Source: Pseudomonas synxantha BG33R (GTDB lineage: Bacteria; Pseudomonadota; Gammaproteobacteria; Pseudomonadales; Pseudomonadaceae). From it: DNA of 64,000 nt. Within the stretch, counting starts at the first letter, position 1, and each line of letters starts with the position of its first letter. Made by a program: the position numbers and the translations under genes. A model generated the notes under the pieces. The model had not been told where the DNA came from and did not search any database. It saw only the letters and a program-made list of their open reading frames with translations. Shown piece by piece: positions 34,149 through 42,095 of the stretch. The stretch lies in contig NZ_CM001514.1 of the NCBI RefSeq assembly GCF_000263715.2, positions 1,784,936 to 1,848,935 on the forward strand, read 5' to 3'.

Positions 34149-34385
34149 ATGAAAGTCGAACCAGGGCTCTACCAACATTACAAGGGGCCGCAGTACCGCG
34201 TTTTCAGCGTGGCACGGCACTCGGAAACCGAAGAAGAAGTGGTGTTTTACCAAGCACTGTATGGCGAATACGGCTTTTGGGTGCGTCCCTTGAGCATGTT
34301 CCTGGAGACCGTTGAAGTTGACGGCGAGCAGGTCCCGCGCTTTGCTTTGGTCCAGGCCGAACCCAGTCTTTTTAAAGGGCAATAA
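34149..34385 (+). CDS. DUF1653 family protein
   Basis: The 78-residue protein begins MKVEPGLYQHYKGPQYRVFSVARHSET, a hallmark of DUF1653, followed by EEVVFYQALYG and WVRPLSMFLETVEVDG. This is a small beta-rich domain of unknown role. An ATG at 34149 gives the family length; a longer in-frame extension would overlap fadA and is rejected. Confidence 0.82.
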   Translation: MKVEPGLYQHYKGPQYRVFSVARHSETEEEVVFYQALYGEYGFWVRPLSMFLETVEVDGEQVPRFALVQAEPSLFKGQ

Positions 34386-34499
34386 CGGCAGGTCGCGCAG
34401 AATGCTGCGCTTGACCTCACCTTGTTGCCACTATATATAGCGTTGCCGCGACAGGCGCCAACTGCCTTTCACTTCTCGAATTCAGGAACTTTCCGATCC

Positions 34500-37121
34500 A
34501 TGGGCAAATCGCTGGTCATTGTGGAATCCCCGGCTAAGGCCAAGACCATCAACAAGTACTTGGGCAACGAGTACGTGGTGAAGTCGAGTATCGGCCATAT
34601 CCGAGACCTGCCCACCAGCGGTTCGGCTAGCGCCAGCAAGGAGCCTGCCGCCAAGCGCGGCAAGGCGGCCGCAGGCGAAGGTCCGGTGCTCAGCCCTAAA
34701 GAGAAAGCGCGCAAGCAGCTGGTCTCGCGCATGGGTGTGGACCCGGACCATGGCTGGAAGGCCAAGTACGAAATTCTTCCGGGCAAGGAAAAGGTCATCG
34801 AAGAGCTGCGCCGGCTCGCCAAGGATGCTGACACCATCTATCTCGCGACGGACTTGGACCGCGAAGGGGAAGCCATTGCCTGGCACCTGCGCGAAGCCAT
34901 CGGCGGTGATGACAGCCGCTACAAGCGTGTGGTGTTCAACGAAATCACCAAGAAAGCCATCCAGGAAGCCTTCTCCAAGCCGGGCGAGCTGGACATTGAC
35001 CGCGTCAACGCCCAGCAGGCCCGTCGCTTCCTCGACCGCGTCGTGGGCTACATGGTCTCGCCACTGCTGTGGGCGAAAATTGCCCGTGGTTTGTCCGCCG
35101 GCCGTGTGCAATCGGTTGCGGTGAAGCTGGTGGTGGAGCGTGAGCGTGAGATTCGTGCGTTCAACCCCGAAGAATATTGGGAAGTCCACGCGGACCTGGG
35201 CACTGCCAAGGGCGCCAACGTGCGCTTCGAAGTGGCCCGCGAGAAAGGCGAGGCCTTCAAGCCGCTGAACGAAGCCCAGGCCATGGCCGCGCTGGAAAAG
35301 CTCAAGGCTTCCAGCTACAGCATCGTCAAGCGTGAAGACAAACCGACCAGCAGCAAGCCGTCGGCGCCGTTTATCACTTCTACCCTGCAACAGGCCGCGA
35401 GCAACCGCCTGGGCTTCGGGGTGAAGAAGACCATGATGATGGCCCAGCGTCTGTATGAAGCCGGTTACATCACCTACATGCGTACCGACTCCACCAACCT
35501 GTCGCAAGACGCGGTGGCGATGGCGCGCACGTATATTGAAAGCGAATTCGGCAAGACCTATCTGCCGGAGAAGCCGAACGTCTACAGCAGCAAGGAAGGC
35601 GCACAAGAGGCTCACGAAGCGATTCGTCCTTCCGACGCCAACACCACGCCCGCCAAGCTGAGCGGCATGGAGCGTGACGCTGAGCGCCTCTACGAGCTGA
35701 TCTGGCGCCAGTTCCTGGCCTGCCAGATGCTGCCGGCGCAATACCTGTCTACCACTGTCAGTGTGGGCGCTGGCGACTTCGAGCTGCGCGCCAAGGGCCG
35801 TATCCTCAAGTTCGACGGCTACACCCGCGTCATGCCGCAAATCGCCAAGCCAGGCGATGACGACGTGCTGCCGGACATGGCCCAGGGCGATACGTTGAAG
35901 CTGATCAAGCTCGACCCGTCCCAGCATTTCACCAAGCCGCCGGCGCGCTATTCGGAAGCCAGCCTGGTGAAAGAGATGGAGAAACGCGGTATCGGTCGCC
36001 CGTCGACCTATGCAGCGATCATCTCTACCATCCAGGATCGTGGCTACGTCGCGCTGCACAACCGTCGTTTCTATTCGGAAAAGATGGGCGATATCGTTAC
36101 CGAGCGTCTGTCCGAGAGCTTCTCCAACCTGATGGACTACGGCTTCACCGCCGGTATGGAAGAGAACCTCGATGACGTGGCCCAGGGCGAGCGCGACTGG
36201 AAAAACGTGCTGGATGAGTTCTACGGCGACTTCAAGAAAAAACTCGAAGTGGCCGAGAACCCTGAGAGCGGTATGCGCGCCAACCAGCCGGTAATGACGG
36301 ATATTCCGTGCACCACCTGCGGTCGACCAATGCAGATTCGTACCGCCTCCACGGGCGTATTCCTCGGTTGCTCGGGCTACAGCCTGCCGCCCAAAGAGCG
36401 CTGCAAGGCGACCGTCAACCTGGTGCCGGGTGATGAAATCGCGGCTGATGACGAGGGTGAATCCGAGTCGCTGGTGCTGCGTGGCAAGCACCGCTGCCCG
36501 ATCTGCAGCACGGCGATGGACGCCTACCTGCTGGACGAGAAGCACAAGTTGCACATCTGCGGTAACAACCCCGATTGCAATGGCTACGAGATCGAAGAGG
36601 GCACCTACCGCATCAAAGGCTATGAAGGTCCGAGCCTGGAATGCGATAAGTGCGGCAGCGAGATGCAGCTCAAGACCGGCCGTTTCGGCAAGTTCTTCGG
36701 CTGCACCAATCCGACCTGCAAGAACACGCGCAAACTGCTCAAAAGCGGTGATGCGGCGCCGCCGAAGATGGATCCGGTGAAGATGCCGGAGCTCAAGTGC
36801 GAAAAGGTCAACGACACCTACATCCTGCGTGACGGTGCTTCGGGGCTGTTCCTGGCTGCCAGCCAGTTCCCGAAAAACCGCGAGACCCGTGCGCCGCTCG
36901 TGATGGAAATCGTACCGCACAAGGACGAGATCGATCCGAAGTACCACTTCCTGTGTGAAGCGCCGAAGAAGGACCCGGATGGTCGCCCAGCCGTAATCCG
37001 CTACAGCCGCAAGACCAAGGAGCAGTACGTGCAGACCGAAGTGGACGGCAAGCCTACCGGCTGGAAAGCGTTCTACGACGGCGGCAAGTGGAAGGTCGAG
37101 GACAAGCGCCAGGGCGCTTGA
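34500..37121 (+). CDS. topA: DNA topoisomerase I
   Basis: Type IA topoisomerase relaxing negative supercoils. The 873-residue protein has the Toprim domain ([19 protein letters not shown] at the start; [15 protein letters not shown] with acidic metal ligands), the catalytic Tyr in [31 protein letters not shown], and C-terminal four-Cys zinc ribbons (CTTCGRPM..., CPICSTAM..., CDKCGSEM...CTNPTC). The start is ATG 34500; no canonical ribosome site is obvious, but the sequence [15 protein letters not shown] is the conserved N-terminus. Confidence 0.95.
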   Translation: MGKSLVIVESPAKAKTINKYLGNEYVVKSSIGHIRDLPTSGSASASKEPAAKRGKAAAGEGPVLSPKEKARKQLVSRMGVDPDHGWKAKYEILPGKEKVIEELRRLAKDADTIYLATDLDREGEAIAWHLREAIGGDDSRYKRVVFNEITKKAIQEAFSKPGELDIDRVNAQQARRFLDRVVGYMVSPLLWAKIARGLSAGRVQSVAVKLVVEREREIRAFNPEEYWEVHADLGTAKGANVRFEVAREKGEAFKPLNEAQAMAALEKLKASSYSIVKREDKPTSSKPSAPFITSTLQQAASNRLGFGVKKTMMMAQRLYEAGYITYMRTDSTNLSQDAVAMARTYIESEFGKTYLPEKPNVYSSKEGAQEAHEAIRPSDANTTPAKLSGMERDAERLYELIWRQFLACQMLPAQYLSTTVSVGAGDFELRAKGRILKFDGYTRVMPQIAKPGDDDVLPDMAQGDTLKLIKLDPSQHFTKPPARYSEASLVKEMEKRGIGRPSTYAAIISTIQDRGYVALHNRRFYSEKMGDIVTERLSESFSNLMDYGFTAGMEENLDDVAQGERDWKNVLDEFYGDFKKKLEVAENPESGMRANQPVMTDIPCTTCGRPMQIRTASTGVFLGCSGYSLPPKERCKATVNLVPGDEIAADDEGESESLVLRGKHRCPICSTAMDAYLLDEKHKLHICGNNPDCNGYEIEEGTYRIKGYEGPSLECDKCGSEMQLKTGRFGKFFGCTNPTCKNTRKLLKSGDAAPPKMDPVKMPELKCEKVNDTYILRDGASGLFLAASQFPKNRETRAPLVMEIVPHKDEIDPKYHFLCEAPKKDPDGRPAVIRYSRKTKEQYVQTEVDGKPTGWKAFYDGGKWKVEDKRQGA

Positions 37122-37148
37122 TCCATCGGATGCGCTGAAGATCCAAAT

Positions 37149-37236
37149 GTGGGAGGGGGCTTGCCCCCGATGAGCATGGGTATCTACACAACTTTGGCAT
37201 GGCCCTGAACCTGTGGCGAGGGAGCTTGCTCCCGTG
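37149..37236. repeat. Two different REP sequences and a copy of the repeat's end, upstream of copy B
   Basis: GTGGGAGGGGGCTTGCCCCC (from 37149) is followed by CATGGGTATCTACACAAC (37175-37192), which is the near-complement of the right end of copy B (37689-37706). A third REP class, GTGGCGAGGGAGCTTGCTCC, lies at 37213-37236. Together they mark a nested arrangement around the long repeat. Confidence 0.75.
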
Positions 37237-37284
37237 GCGGCCTGACAGCCACCGACTATCTAAATGATGCGACGCGATCCAAAT

Positions 37285-37717
37285 GTGGGAGCTGGCTTGC
37301 CTGCGAAGGCGGCCTGACAGCCGACCAGGATGTTGGATCAGACCGAGTACATATCCGTTGCTGCGGTAACGGCCGCTTATGGTTTCGCTCTTACAGCGAC
37401 TCACTTTTGGAGACGCCCAAAAGTAAGCAAAAGGCCTTCGCCCCACCACTCTGCACCTCGCTGTGGCTCGGTGTGCCCGTAATCCGCCAGTGATTTGGGG
37501 GGCCGCCGCCACGCGCCATCCATGGCGCGGGGCGGCTAAACCGGCATCCCTGCCGGTTTACCCCCCCAAATCCCTGTCGAATTCCGGCCAGCGTGGTTTA
37601 ACGGGGCGCCTAAGATCAAGATCAAAAGCAGATCAAGATCAAGAGCGGCTCGCTTCGCATCGTGGTTACTGATGGTTGCTACGTCAGAGTTGTGTAGATA
37701 CCTATGCCCGATGAGGG
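37285..37717. repeat. Long dispersed repeat, copy B (about 430 bp)
   Basis: It matches copy A (9463-9864) nearly base for base over most of its length and carries 33 extra bases at 37490-37522. The hairpins are conserved, including the 10-bp stem at 37537-37560 with the same TCCC loop, despite a few substitutions elsewhere. It fills the 737-bp gap between topA and the DUF6586-type gene together with several REP sequences; no true gene is seen there. Confidence 0.85.
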
Positions 37718-37753
37718 AGTGTCAGTTGATACATCTGTAACTGACCCACCGCC

Positions 37754-37778
37754 ATCGGGAGCAAGCCCCCCCCCCCAC
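37754..37778. repeat. Degenerate REP with an 11-C run
   Basis: ATCGGGAGCAAGC is followed by eleven consecutive C residues (37766-37776) and AC, where other copies read CCCCCTCCCAC. A T-to-C change or slippage seems to have made the run. It lies 81 bp upstream of the next gene. Confidence 0.6.
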
Positions 37779-37858
37779 ATTTGCACTTGCAGTACATTCG
37801 GCTGATCCGTGACACTGTTCAGCCAGCATCACGCCTATTCGTTGTGGAGATTGCCGTC

Positions 37859-38380
37859 ATGGCCAACGAACTCTATACCCGTACCAATCAGAAAATTTAC
37901 TTCGCGGGTTTATCCCTGGACGCCCTTGGCCGTGCAGAGGAAGGGAAGGAGATGAATGCCATCGCGCTGGTGCAGGCGGGGCGCGAAGCGGCCTTGTTCC
38001 ATCTCTATGGCGCGTTGCTGGGGCTGTGTCATGAAATTGCAGGGTTCTACCGCTTGCCCCAGGCAGGTGCCCCCCGGGCAGAAATGATCATGAATCGTGA
38101 AGTGCTCGATTCGATGGCGATCCCTGAGTTGGCCGAGCTGGTGGAAATGGCCCAGAGCCCTGACAGTTGGGTGGCACGGCTGCTCAAGGCCCATGCGGAT
38201 ATGTTCCATCCACCACGTATTCCCCATGTGCCCAAGGGCGATGTCACCCAGCCGCTGATCGTTGCCGTGGCGTTGGAACAGGATGAGCTCAAGCCCTTGG
38301 GGCGCGAAGAGTTGGAAGGCTGGCGCCAGGAGCTGAAAAAGATGGCGTTGCGTTTTCGTGAGGGGTTGAACGAGTGCTGA
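37859..38380 (+). CDS. Conserved hypothetical protein (DUF6586-like)
   Basis: The 173-residue protein begins MANELYTRTNQKIYFAGLSLDALG and is predicted to be all-helical, with no membrane segment or signal peptide. It occupies the position of a conserved pseudomonad gene between topA and the sulA-lexA region. GGAGA precedes ATG 37859; longer in-frame starts would run into the repeat and are rejected. Function unknown. Confidence 0.72.
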   Translation: MANELYTRTNQKIYFAGLSLDALGRAEEGKEMNAIALVQAGREAALFHLYGALLGLCHEIAGFYRLPQAGAPRAEMIMNREVLDSMAIPELAELVEMAQSPDSWVARLLKAHADMFHPPRIPHVPKGDVTQPLIVAVALEQDELKPLGREELEGWRQELKKMALRFREGLNEC

Positions 38381-38495
38381 AGGTAGGCGCTCGCCGGGCA
38401 CCATTCATCAAGCCGTAAAGAAACCTGCCCGGTTCCTCTGCGAGGCTGGGTGGATGACTGATATAATCTCGGCCTTTCGTGGAGAACAGACTTTT

Positions 38496-38729
38496 ATGCC
38501 AACGTCCTTTCTGGAAATTGTTGAACTGCCTGATGGCCGAATCGAACTGCGCCGGGCTGAGGACGAAGGTTCTCTGGTTATTCTGGATTTTTCCGAAGAT
38601 GCCAAAGTGTTCCTGCAGGGCCAGCACGTGGAAGTGGCTAAAGCCATGTTGAGCGTGGGCGTGCAGATGGCAGGTCGCCTGGCTGAAGGCGAACCGGAGA
38701 AGGACGACGGCCCGCGGGTACTTCACTGA
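38496..38729 (+). CDS. Small conserved hypothetical protein
   Basis: The 77-residue acidic protein (MPTSFLEIVELPDGRIELRRAEDE...) has a short beta-rich N-terminus, then an alpha segment (HVEVAKAMLSVGVQMAGRL). A TATAAT at 38462-38467 could be its -10 box, about 29 bp before ATG 38496, although no good -35 is seen. It is convergent with sulA. Function unknown. Confidence 0.65.
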   Translation: MPTSFLEIVELPDGRIELRRAEDEGSLVILDFSEDAKVFLQGQHVEVAKAMLSVGVQMAGRLAEGEPEKDDGPRVLH

Positions 38730-38783
38730 AGTCTTGTGCTGAAAGGGCTTCCAAGCCCGATCACTGCACGCCAAGCTGTAGTT

Positions 38784-39257
38784 TTATCCCAAGCGAATAT
38801 TCAAACTCTGAGCATCGCCCGTACGTGCGGCACTGATGAGTTGCTGCTTGGCGCTCGCATTCAACGGATTCAACCAGCTCACCACCGTATGACTGCGGCC
38901 TAGACGCAAGGCCTCACAGGTCAACTGCTGGGCGCTCTGCGCTCCCCGTGGCTGCAACAGCAGGATGCGCTCGCGGTTGAGGCCGGCGTCCCGCAGCCAG
39001 GCCTGGGTCAGGCTGGCGGGCGGGGCGATCAGCGTCAGCCAGCGTGCGTCCTGGTCTTCGCTCAATTCGCGCAGAATTGGCGCCAGCAGGTTCAGGCAGC
39101 TTTCGGCTGCACCGCGCAACGACAATTCACTGAACGCCTCGGGTTCACCGCCCCAGGGGGCTTCGACCGTTTCCTTGAGGATGGGCGCAAGGGGTTGGGC
39201 CATAAAGGCCTCGAACAGCGACAGTTGTGTGTGTTGTGGGGTGTGCACGAGCTGCAT
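38784..39257 (-). CDS. sulA: SOS cell division inhibitor SulA-like
   Basis: The 157-residue protein follows lexA after 10 bp and is transcribed from the lexA promoter. It shows the SulA/RecA-like pattern LLAPILRELSEDQDARWLTLIAPPASLTQAWLRDAGLNRERILLLQPR and WLNPLNASAKQQLI. SulA blocks FtsZ assembly during the SOS response. ATG 39257 follows AAAGGAGG at ideal spacing; an in-frame start at 39290 would overlap lexA and is rejected. E. coli SulA is longer at its N-terminus. Confidence 0.88.
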   Translation of the reverse strand: MQLVHTPQHTQLSLFEAFMAQPLAPILKETVEAPWGGEPEAFSELSLRGAAESCLNLLAPILRELSEDQDARWLTLIAPPASLTQAWLRDAGLNRERILLLQPRGAQSAQQLTCEALRLGRSHTVVSWLNPLNASAKQQLISAARTGDAQSLNIRLG

Positions 39258-39267
39258 GATGCCTCCT

Positions 39268-39876
39268 TTAGCGGCGAATGACGCCGACACTCAAGCCTTC
39301 GATCACCAGGTCCTGATCTTTCAGGTTGACTTCAATCGGGGCGAACTCAGGGTTCTCGGCCAGCAGCCAGACCTTGCTGCCTTCACGCTTGAAGCGTTTG
39401 ACCGTGACCTCATCACCGATACGGGCGACGACGATCTGGCCATTGCGGGCTTCACGGGTGGTATGCACGGCGAGCAGGTCGCCATCGAAGATGCCTACGT
39501 CCTTCATGCTCATGCCGTGCACACGCAACAGATAGTCGGCGCGAGGATGGAAGAAGGTCGGGTTGATATTGCAGGATTCCTCGACGTGCTGCTGCGCCAG
39601 GATCGGCGCACCGGCAGCGACGCGGCCGATGATCGGCAGTGTCGATTCGTCGGCCTTGGCTTCAAAGCCAGGGATGCGGATACCGCGTGATGCCCCTGGA
39701 GTCATCTCGATCGCGCCTTTGCGAGCGAGCGCCTTGAGGTGCTCTTCCGCGGCATTCGGGGACTTGAACCCCAGTTCCAGGGCAATCTCCGCACGGGTAG
39801 GCGGGTAACCGTTGTCATCAAGGCAGCGCTTGATGAAGGCCAGAATCTCGGCTTGGCGTGGCGTCAGTTTTAGCAT
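39268..39876 (-). CDS. lexA: LexA repressor
   Basis: Repressor of the SOS regulon. The 202-residue protein has the N-terminal winged helix ([29 protein letters not shown]) and the C-terminal S24 peptidase domain, with the Ala-Gly self-cleavage site (GRVAAGAP), the catalytic Ser in HGMSMKDVG and the Lys in [10 protein letters not shown]. Two LexA boxes lie upstream, so it represses itself and sulA. Confidence 0.95.
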   Translation of the reverse strand: MLKLTPRQAEILAFIKRCLDDNGYPPTRAEIALELGFKSPNAAEEHLKALARKGAIEMTPGASRGIRIPGFEAKADESTLPIIGRVAAGAPILAQQHVEESCNINPTFFHPRADYLLRVHGMSMKDVGIFDGDLLAVHTTREARNGQIVVARIGDEVTVKRFKREGSKVWLLAENPEFAPIEVNLKDQDLVIEGLSVGVIRR

Positions 39877-39886
39877 GTTGATCGCT

Positions 39887-39902
39887 CTGTCTTTTTATAC
39901 AG
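39887..39902. promoter_or_regulatory. LexA box 2 upstream of lexA
   Basis: CTGTCTTTTTATACAG is a CTG-N10-CAG site centred about 18 bp upstream of the lexA start. It lies three bases from a second box. Confidence 0.8.
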
Positions 39903-39905
39903 TGA

Positions 39906-39921
39906 CTGGGATTATATACAG
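39906..39921. promoter_or_regulatory. LexA box 1 upstream of lexA
   Basis: CTGGGATTATATACAG (CTG-N10-CAG) is close to the SOS consensus CTGTATATATATACAG. It covers the lexA -10 box. Confidence 0.85.
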
Positions 39922-39938
39922 TGAGCTGCGCTTGGCAA
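39911..39938 (-). promoter_or_regulatory. lexA promoter (sigma-70 type)
   Basis: On the minus strand TTGCCA (39938-39933) is 16 bp from TATAAT (39916-39911). The -10 lies inside LexA box 1, so LexA binding would block RNA polymerase. Confidence 0.75.
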
Positions 39939-40080
39939 TCATCCTTTTGCGCGACTCCGCTGGACGGTCATGCGTCACCCTTCCTACAACGTAGATGGGG
40001 TGTTGCCTACACGGCGGAAGGGATGTGATTAAATAGCGATGAAAGGGGTGACTGCCCGGCCGGAAAGCGAACCCGCAGGC

Positions 40081-40109
40081 TTGACAAGACACACTCTGAA
40101 ACGTATGTT
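40081..40109 (+). promoter_or_regulatory. psrA promoter (sigma-70 type)
   Basis: TTGACA (40081-40086) and TATGTT (40104-40109) are 17 bp apart. The -10 is within the first PsrA-type operator, fitting autorepression. Confidence 0.7.
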
Positions 40110-40125
40110 TCAAACAAGTGTTTGT
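40097..40125. promoter_or_regulatory. Two overlapping PsrA-type operators before psrA
   Basis: TGAAACGTATGTTTCA (40097-40112) has perfect 6-base arms around a 4-base centre; TCAAACAAGTGTTTGT (40110-40125) overlaps it and fits the same pattern with one mismatch. Both match (T)C/GAAAC-N4-GTTTG/C. They lie 15-43 bp upstream of the psrA ATG. Confidence 0.78.
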
Positions 40126-40139
40126 CAGGCGGAGTAGCC

Positions 40140-40847
40140 ATGGCCCAGTCGGAAACCGTTGAACGCATTCTCGATGCTGCCGAGCAATTGTTCGCGGAAA
40201 AAGGATTTGCTGAAACCTCATTGCGGCTGATCACCAGCAAGGCTGGGGTCAACCTCGCTGCCGTGAACTATCATTTCGGCTCGAAAAAAGCCCTGATCCA
40301 AGCGGTGTTTTCCCGCTTCCTGGGGCCATTCTGTGCCAGCCTCGACCGTGAGTTGGAGCGCCGCCAGGCCAAGGCTGATCACAAGCCAAGCCTGGAAGAA
40401 CTGCTGGAAATTCTTGTAGAGCAGGCGTTGGTCGTGCAACCTCGCAGTGGTAATGACCTGTCGATCTTCATGCGCCTGCTGGGCCTGGCGTTCAGCCAGA
40501 GCCAAGGCCACCTGCGCCGTTACCTGGAAGACATGTACGGCAAAGTATTCCGCCGCTATATGTTGCTGGTCAACGAGGCGGCCCCACGTATTCCGCCTAT
40601 CGAACTGTTCTGGCGCGTGCATTTCATGCTCGGCGCTGCGGCGTTCAGCATGTCCGGGATCAAGGCGTTGCGAGCGATAGCCGAGACCGATTTCGGCGTG
40701 AACACCTCGATCGAACAGGTGATGCGCCTGATGGTGCCGTTCCTCGCTGCGGGTATGCGCGCCGAGACTGGCGTCACCGACTCGACCATGGCCGCCGCCC
40801 AACTGCGCCCACGCAGCAAAACTGCACCGGTCGCCGCCAAGGTTTGA
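40140..40847 (+). CDS. psrA: TetR family regulator PsrA
   Basis: The 235-residue protein has a TetR-type DNA-binding domain at the N-terminus (ILDAAEQLFAEKGFAETSLRLITSKAGVNLAAVNYHFGSK, about residues 10-50) and a helical ligand domain. In pseudomonads PsrA represses itself and beta-oxidation genes, activates rpoS and is released by long-chain fatty acids. Identity is supported by its position divergent from lexA and next to nagZ and by the operators before it. GGAG (40131-40134) precedes ATG 40140; a TTG at 40122 in the same frame is rejected. Confidence 0.92.
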   Translation: MAQSETVERILDAAEQLFAEKGFAETSLRLITSKAGVNLAAVNYHFGSKKALIQAVFSRFLGPFCASLDRELERRQAKADHKPSLEELLEILVEQALVVQPRSGNDLSIFMRLLGLAFSQSQGHLRRYLEDMYGKVFRRYMLLVNEAAPRIPPIELFWRVHFMLGAAAFSMSGIKALRAIAETDFGVNTSIEQVMRLMVPFLAAGMRAETGVTDSTMAAAQLRPRSKTAPVAAKV

Positions 40848-40918
40848 CCGCCCCTGGGTGTGCGTGGCCGCTTGCATCCGCTAAGCTAGCCGCCATGCCG
40901 ATTTCAGCTATTTGTCCG

Positions 40919-40960
40919 CAACCCGTCGTGCTGACCGTGCCTGGTCAGCACGACGGGTTG
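40919..40960. promoter_or_regulatory. Perfect 18-bp inverted repeat in the nagZ leader
   Basis: Arms 40919-40936 (CAACCCGTCGTGCTGACC) and 40943-40960 (exact complement) flank a GTGCCT loop. The hairpin is unusually long and perfect and ends 23 bp before the nagZ ATG. With no T tract it is not a standard terminator; it may end psrA transcription or affect nagZ translation. Confidence 0.7.
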
Positions 40961-40983
40961 TGTGCGTTATTTAAGGAAGGTTT

Positions 40984-41994
40984 ATGACTGCTGCCCTGCA
41001 AGGTTCTTTGATGGTCGACGTTGCCGGTACCTGGCTGACGGCCGAGGATCGTCACCTGTTGCGCCAACCGGAAGTGGGCGGCCTGATTATTTTTGCGCGC
41101 AATATCGAGCATCCACGCCAGGTTCGCGAGCTGAGTGCGGCGATCCGTGCGGTGCGCCCGGACCTGCTGCTGGCGGTCGATCAGGAAGGTGGCCGCGTGC
41201 AGCGTCTGCGCCAAGGCTTTGTGCGCCTGCCGGCCATGCGCGCGCTGGCCGATAACCCCAACGCTGAATACCTGGCAGAACAGTGCGGCTGGATCATGGC
41301 CACCGAAGTACTGGCCGTGGGTCTCGACCTGAGTTTCGCCCCGGTGCTGGACCTGGATTACCAACGCAGCGCTGTGGTCGGCACTCGCTCCTTTGAAGGC
41401 GACCCCGAGCGCGCCGCCGTACTGGCCGGTGCCTTTATCCGCGGCATGAACAGCGCCGGCATGGCCGCCACCGGCAAACACTTCCCTGGCCACGGTTGGG
41501 CCGAGGCCGATTCCCACGTCGCCATTCCCAATGACGAGCGTAGCCTGGAACAAATTCGCGCCAATGACCTGGTGCCTTTCGCACGCTTGAGCAAGCAATT
41601 GGCCGCAGTGATGCCCGCGCACGTGATCTACCCGCAGGTGGACAGCCAGCCCGCCGGCTTCTCGCGCCGCTGGTTGCAGGACATCCTGCGCGGCGAGTTG
41701 CAGTTTGATGGGGTGATTTTCAGTGATGACCTGTCCATGGCGGGCGCCCACGTGGTGGGTGATGCGGCGAGTCGGATCGAGGCGGCGCTGACGGCGGGTT
41801 GTGATATGGGGCTGGTGTGCAATGACCGCGCGGCTGCCGAGCTGGCACTCACCGCCGCGCAGCGGATGAAGGTCGCGCCGTCGGCGCGGATTGCGCGTAT
41901 GCGTGGGCAGGCGGTTGCGTCGACGGACTATAAGCAGTACCCGCGTTGGCTGACAGCGCTTACTGCGTTGCGTGATGCGCAGTTGATCGACTGA
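40984..41994 (+). CDS. nagZ: Beta-N-acetylhexosaminidase (peptidoglycan recycling)
   Basis: Cytosolic family GH3 enzyme that removes GlcNAc from anhydromuropeptides; its products also induce AmpC beta-lactamase. The 336-residue protein has GGLIIFARNIEHPRQV (about residues 36-51), AVDQEGGRVQRLR, KHFPGHG with the substrate-binding motif (about residues 165-171) and the catalytic Asp in VIFSDDLSMAGA (about residues 246-257). A strong hairpin precedes it. Confidence 0.95.
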   Translation: MTAALQGSLMVDVAGTWLTAEDRHLLRQPEVGGLIIFARNIEHPRQVRELSAAIRAVRPDLLLAVDQEGGRVQRLRQGFVRLPAMRALADNPNAEYLAEQCGWIMATEVLAVGLDLSFAPVLDLDYQRSAVVGTRSFEGDPERAAVLAGAFIRGMNSAGMAATGKHFPGHGWAEADSHVAIPNDERSLEQIRANDLVPFARLSKQLAAVMPAHVIYPQVDSQPAGFSRRWLQDILRGELQFDGVIFSDDLSMAGAHVVGDAASRIEAALTAGCDMGLVCNDRAAAELALTAAQRMKVAPSARIARMRGQAVASTDYKQYPRWLTALTALRDAQLID

Positions 41995-42010
41995 AAACCG
42001 AAGCGCGGCC

Positions 42011-42082
42011 ATCGCAGGCAAGCCAGCTCCCACATTTTGATGTGTGAATACATTCAAGTGTGGGAGCTGGCTTGCCTGCGAT
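42011..42082. repeat. REPIN
   Basis: Arms 42011-42033 and 42060-42082 (ATCGCAGGCAAGCCAGCTCC and complement) with a short 26-base spacer, between convergent nagZ and the SNF2 helicase gene. Confidence 0.88.
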
Positions 42083-42095
42083 AGCGATCTAACAG

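Noticed and set aside
34482..36947. 821-residue frame on the minus strand opposite topA
   Set aside because: Antisense to topA, which has all its catalytic and zinc motifs; the shadow has none.
37054..37512. 152-residue minus-strand frame running from topA's end into the long repeat
   Set aside because: It spans repeat and antisense sequence, and part of it recurs in copy A (9439-9627), so it comes from the repeat.
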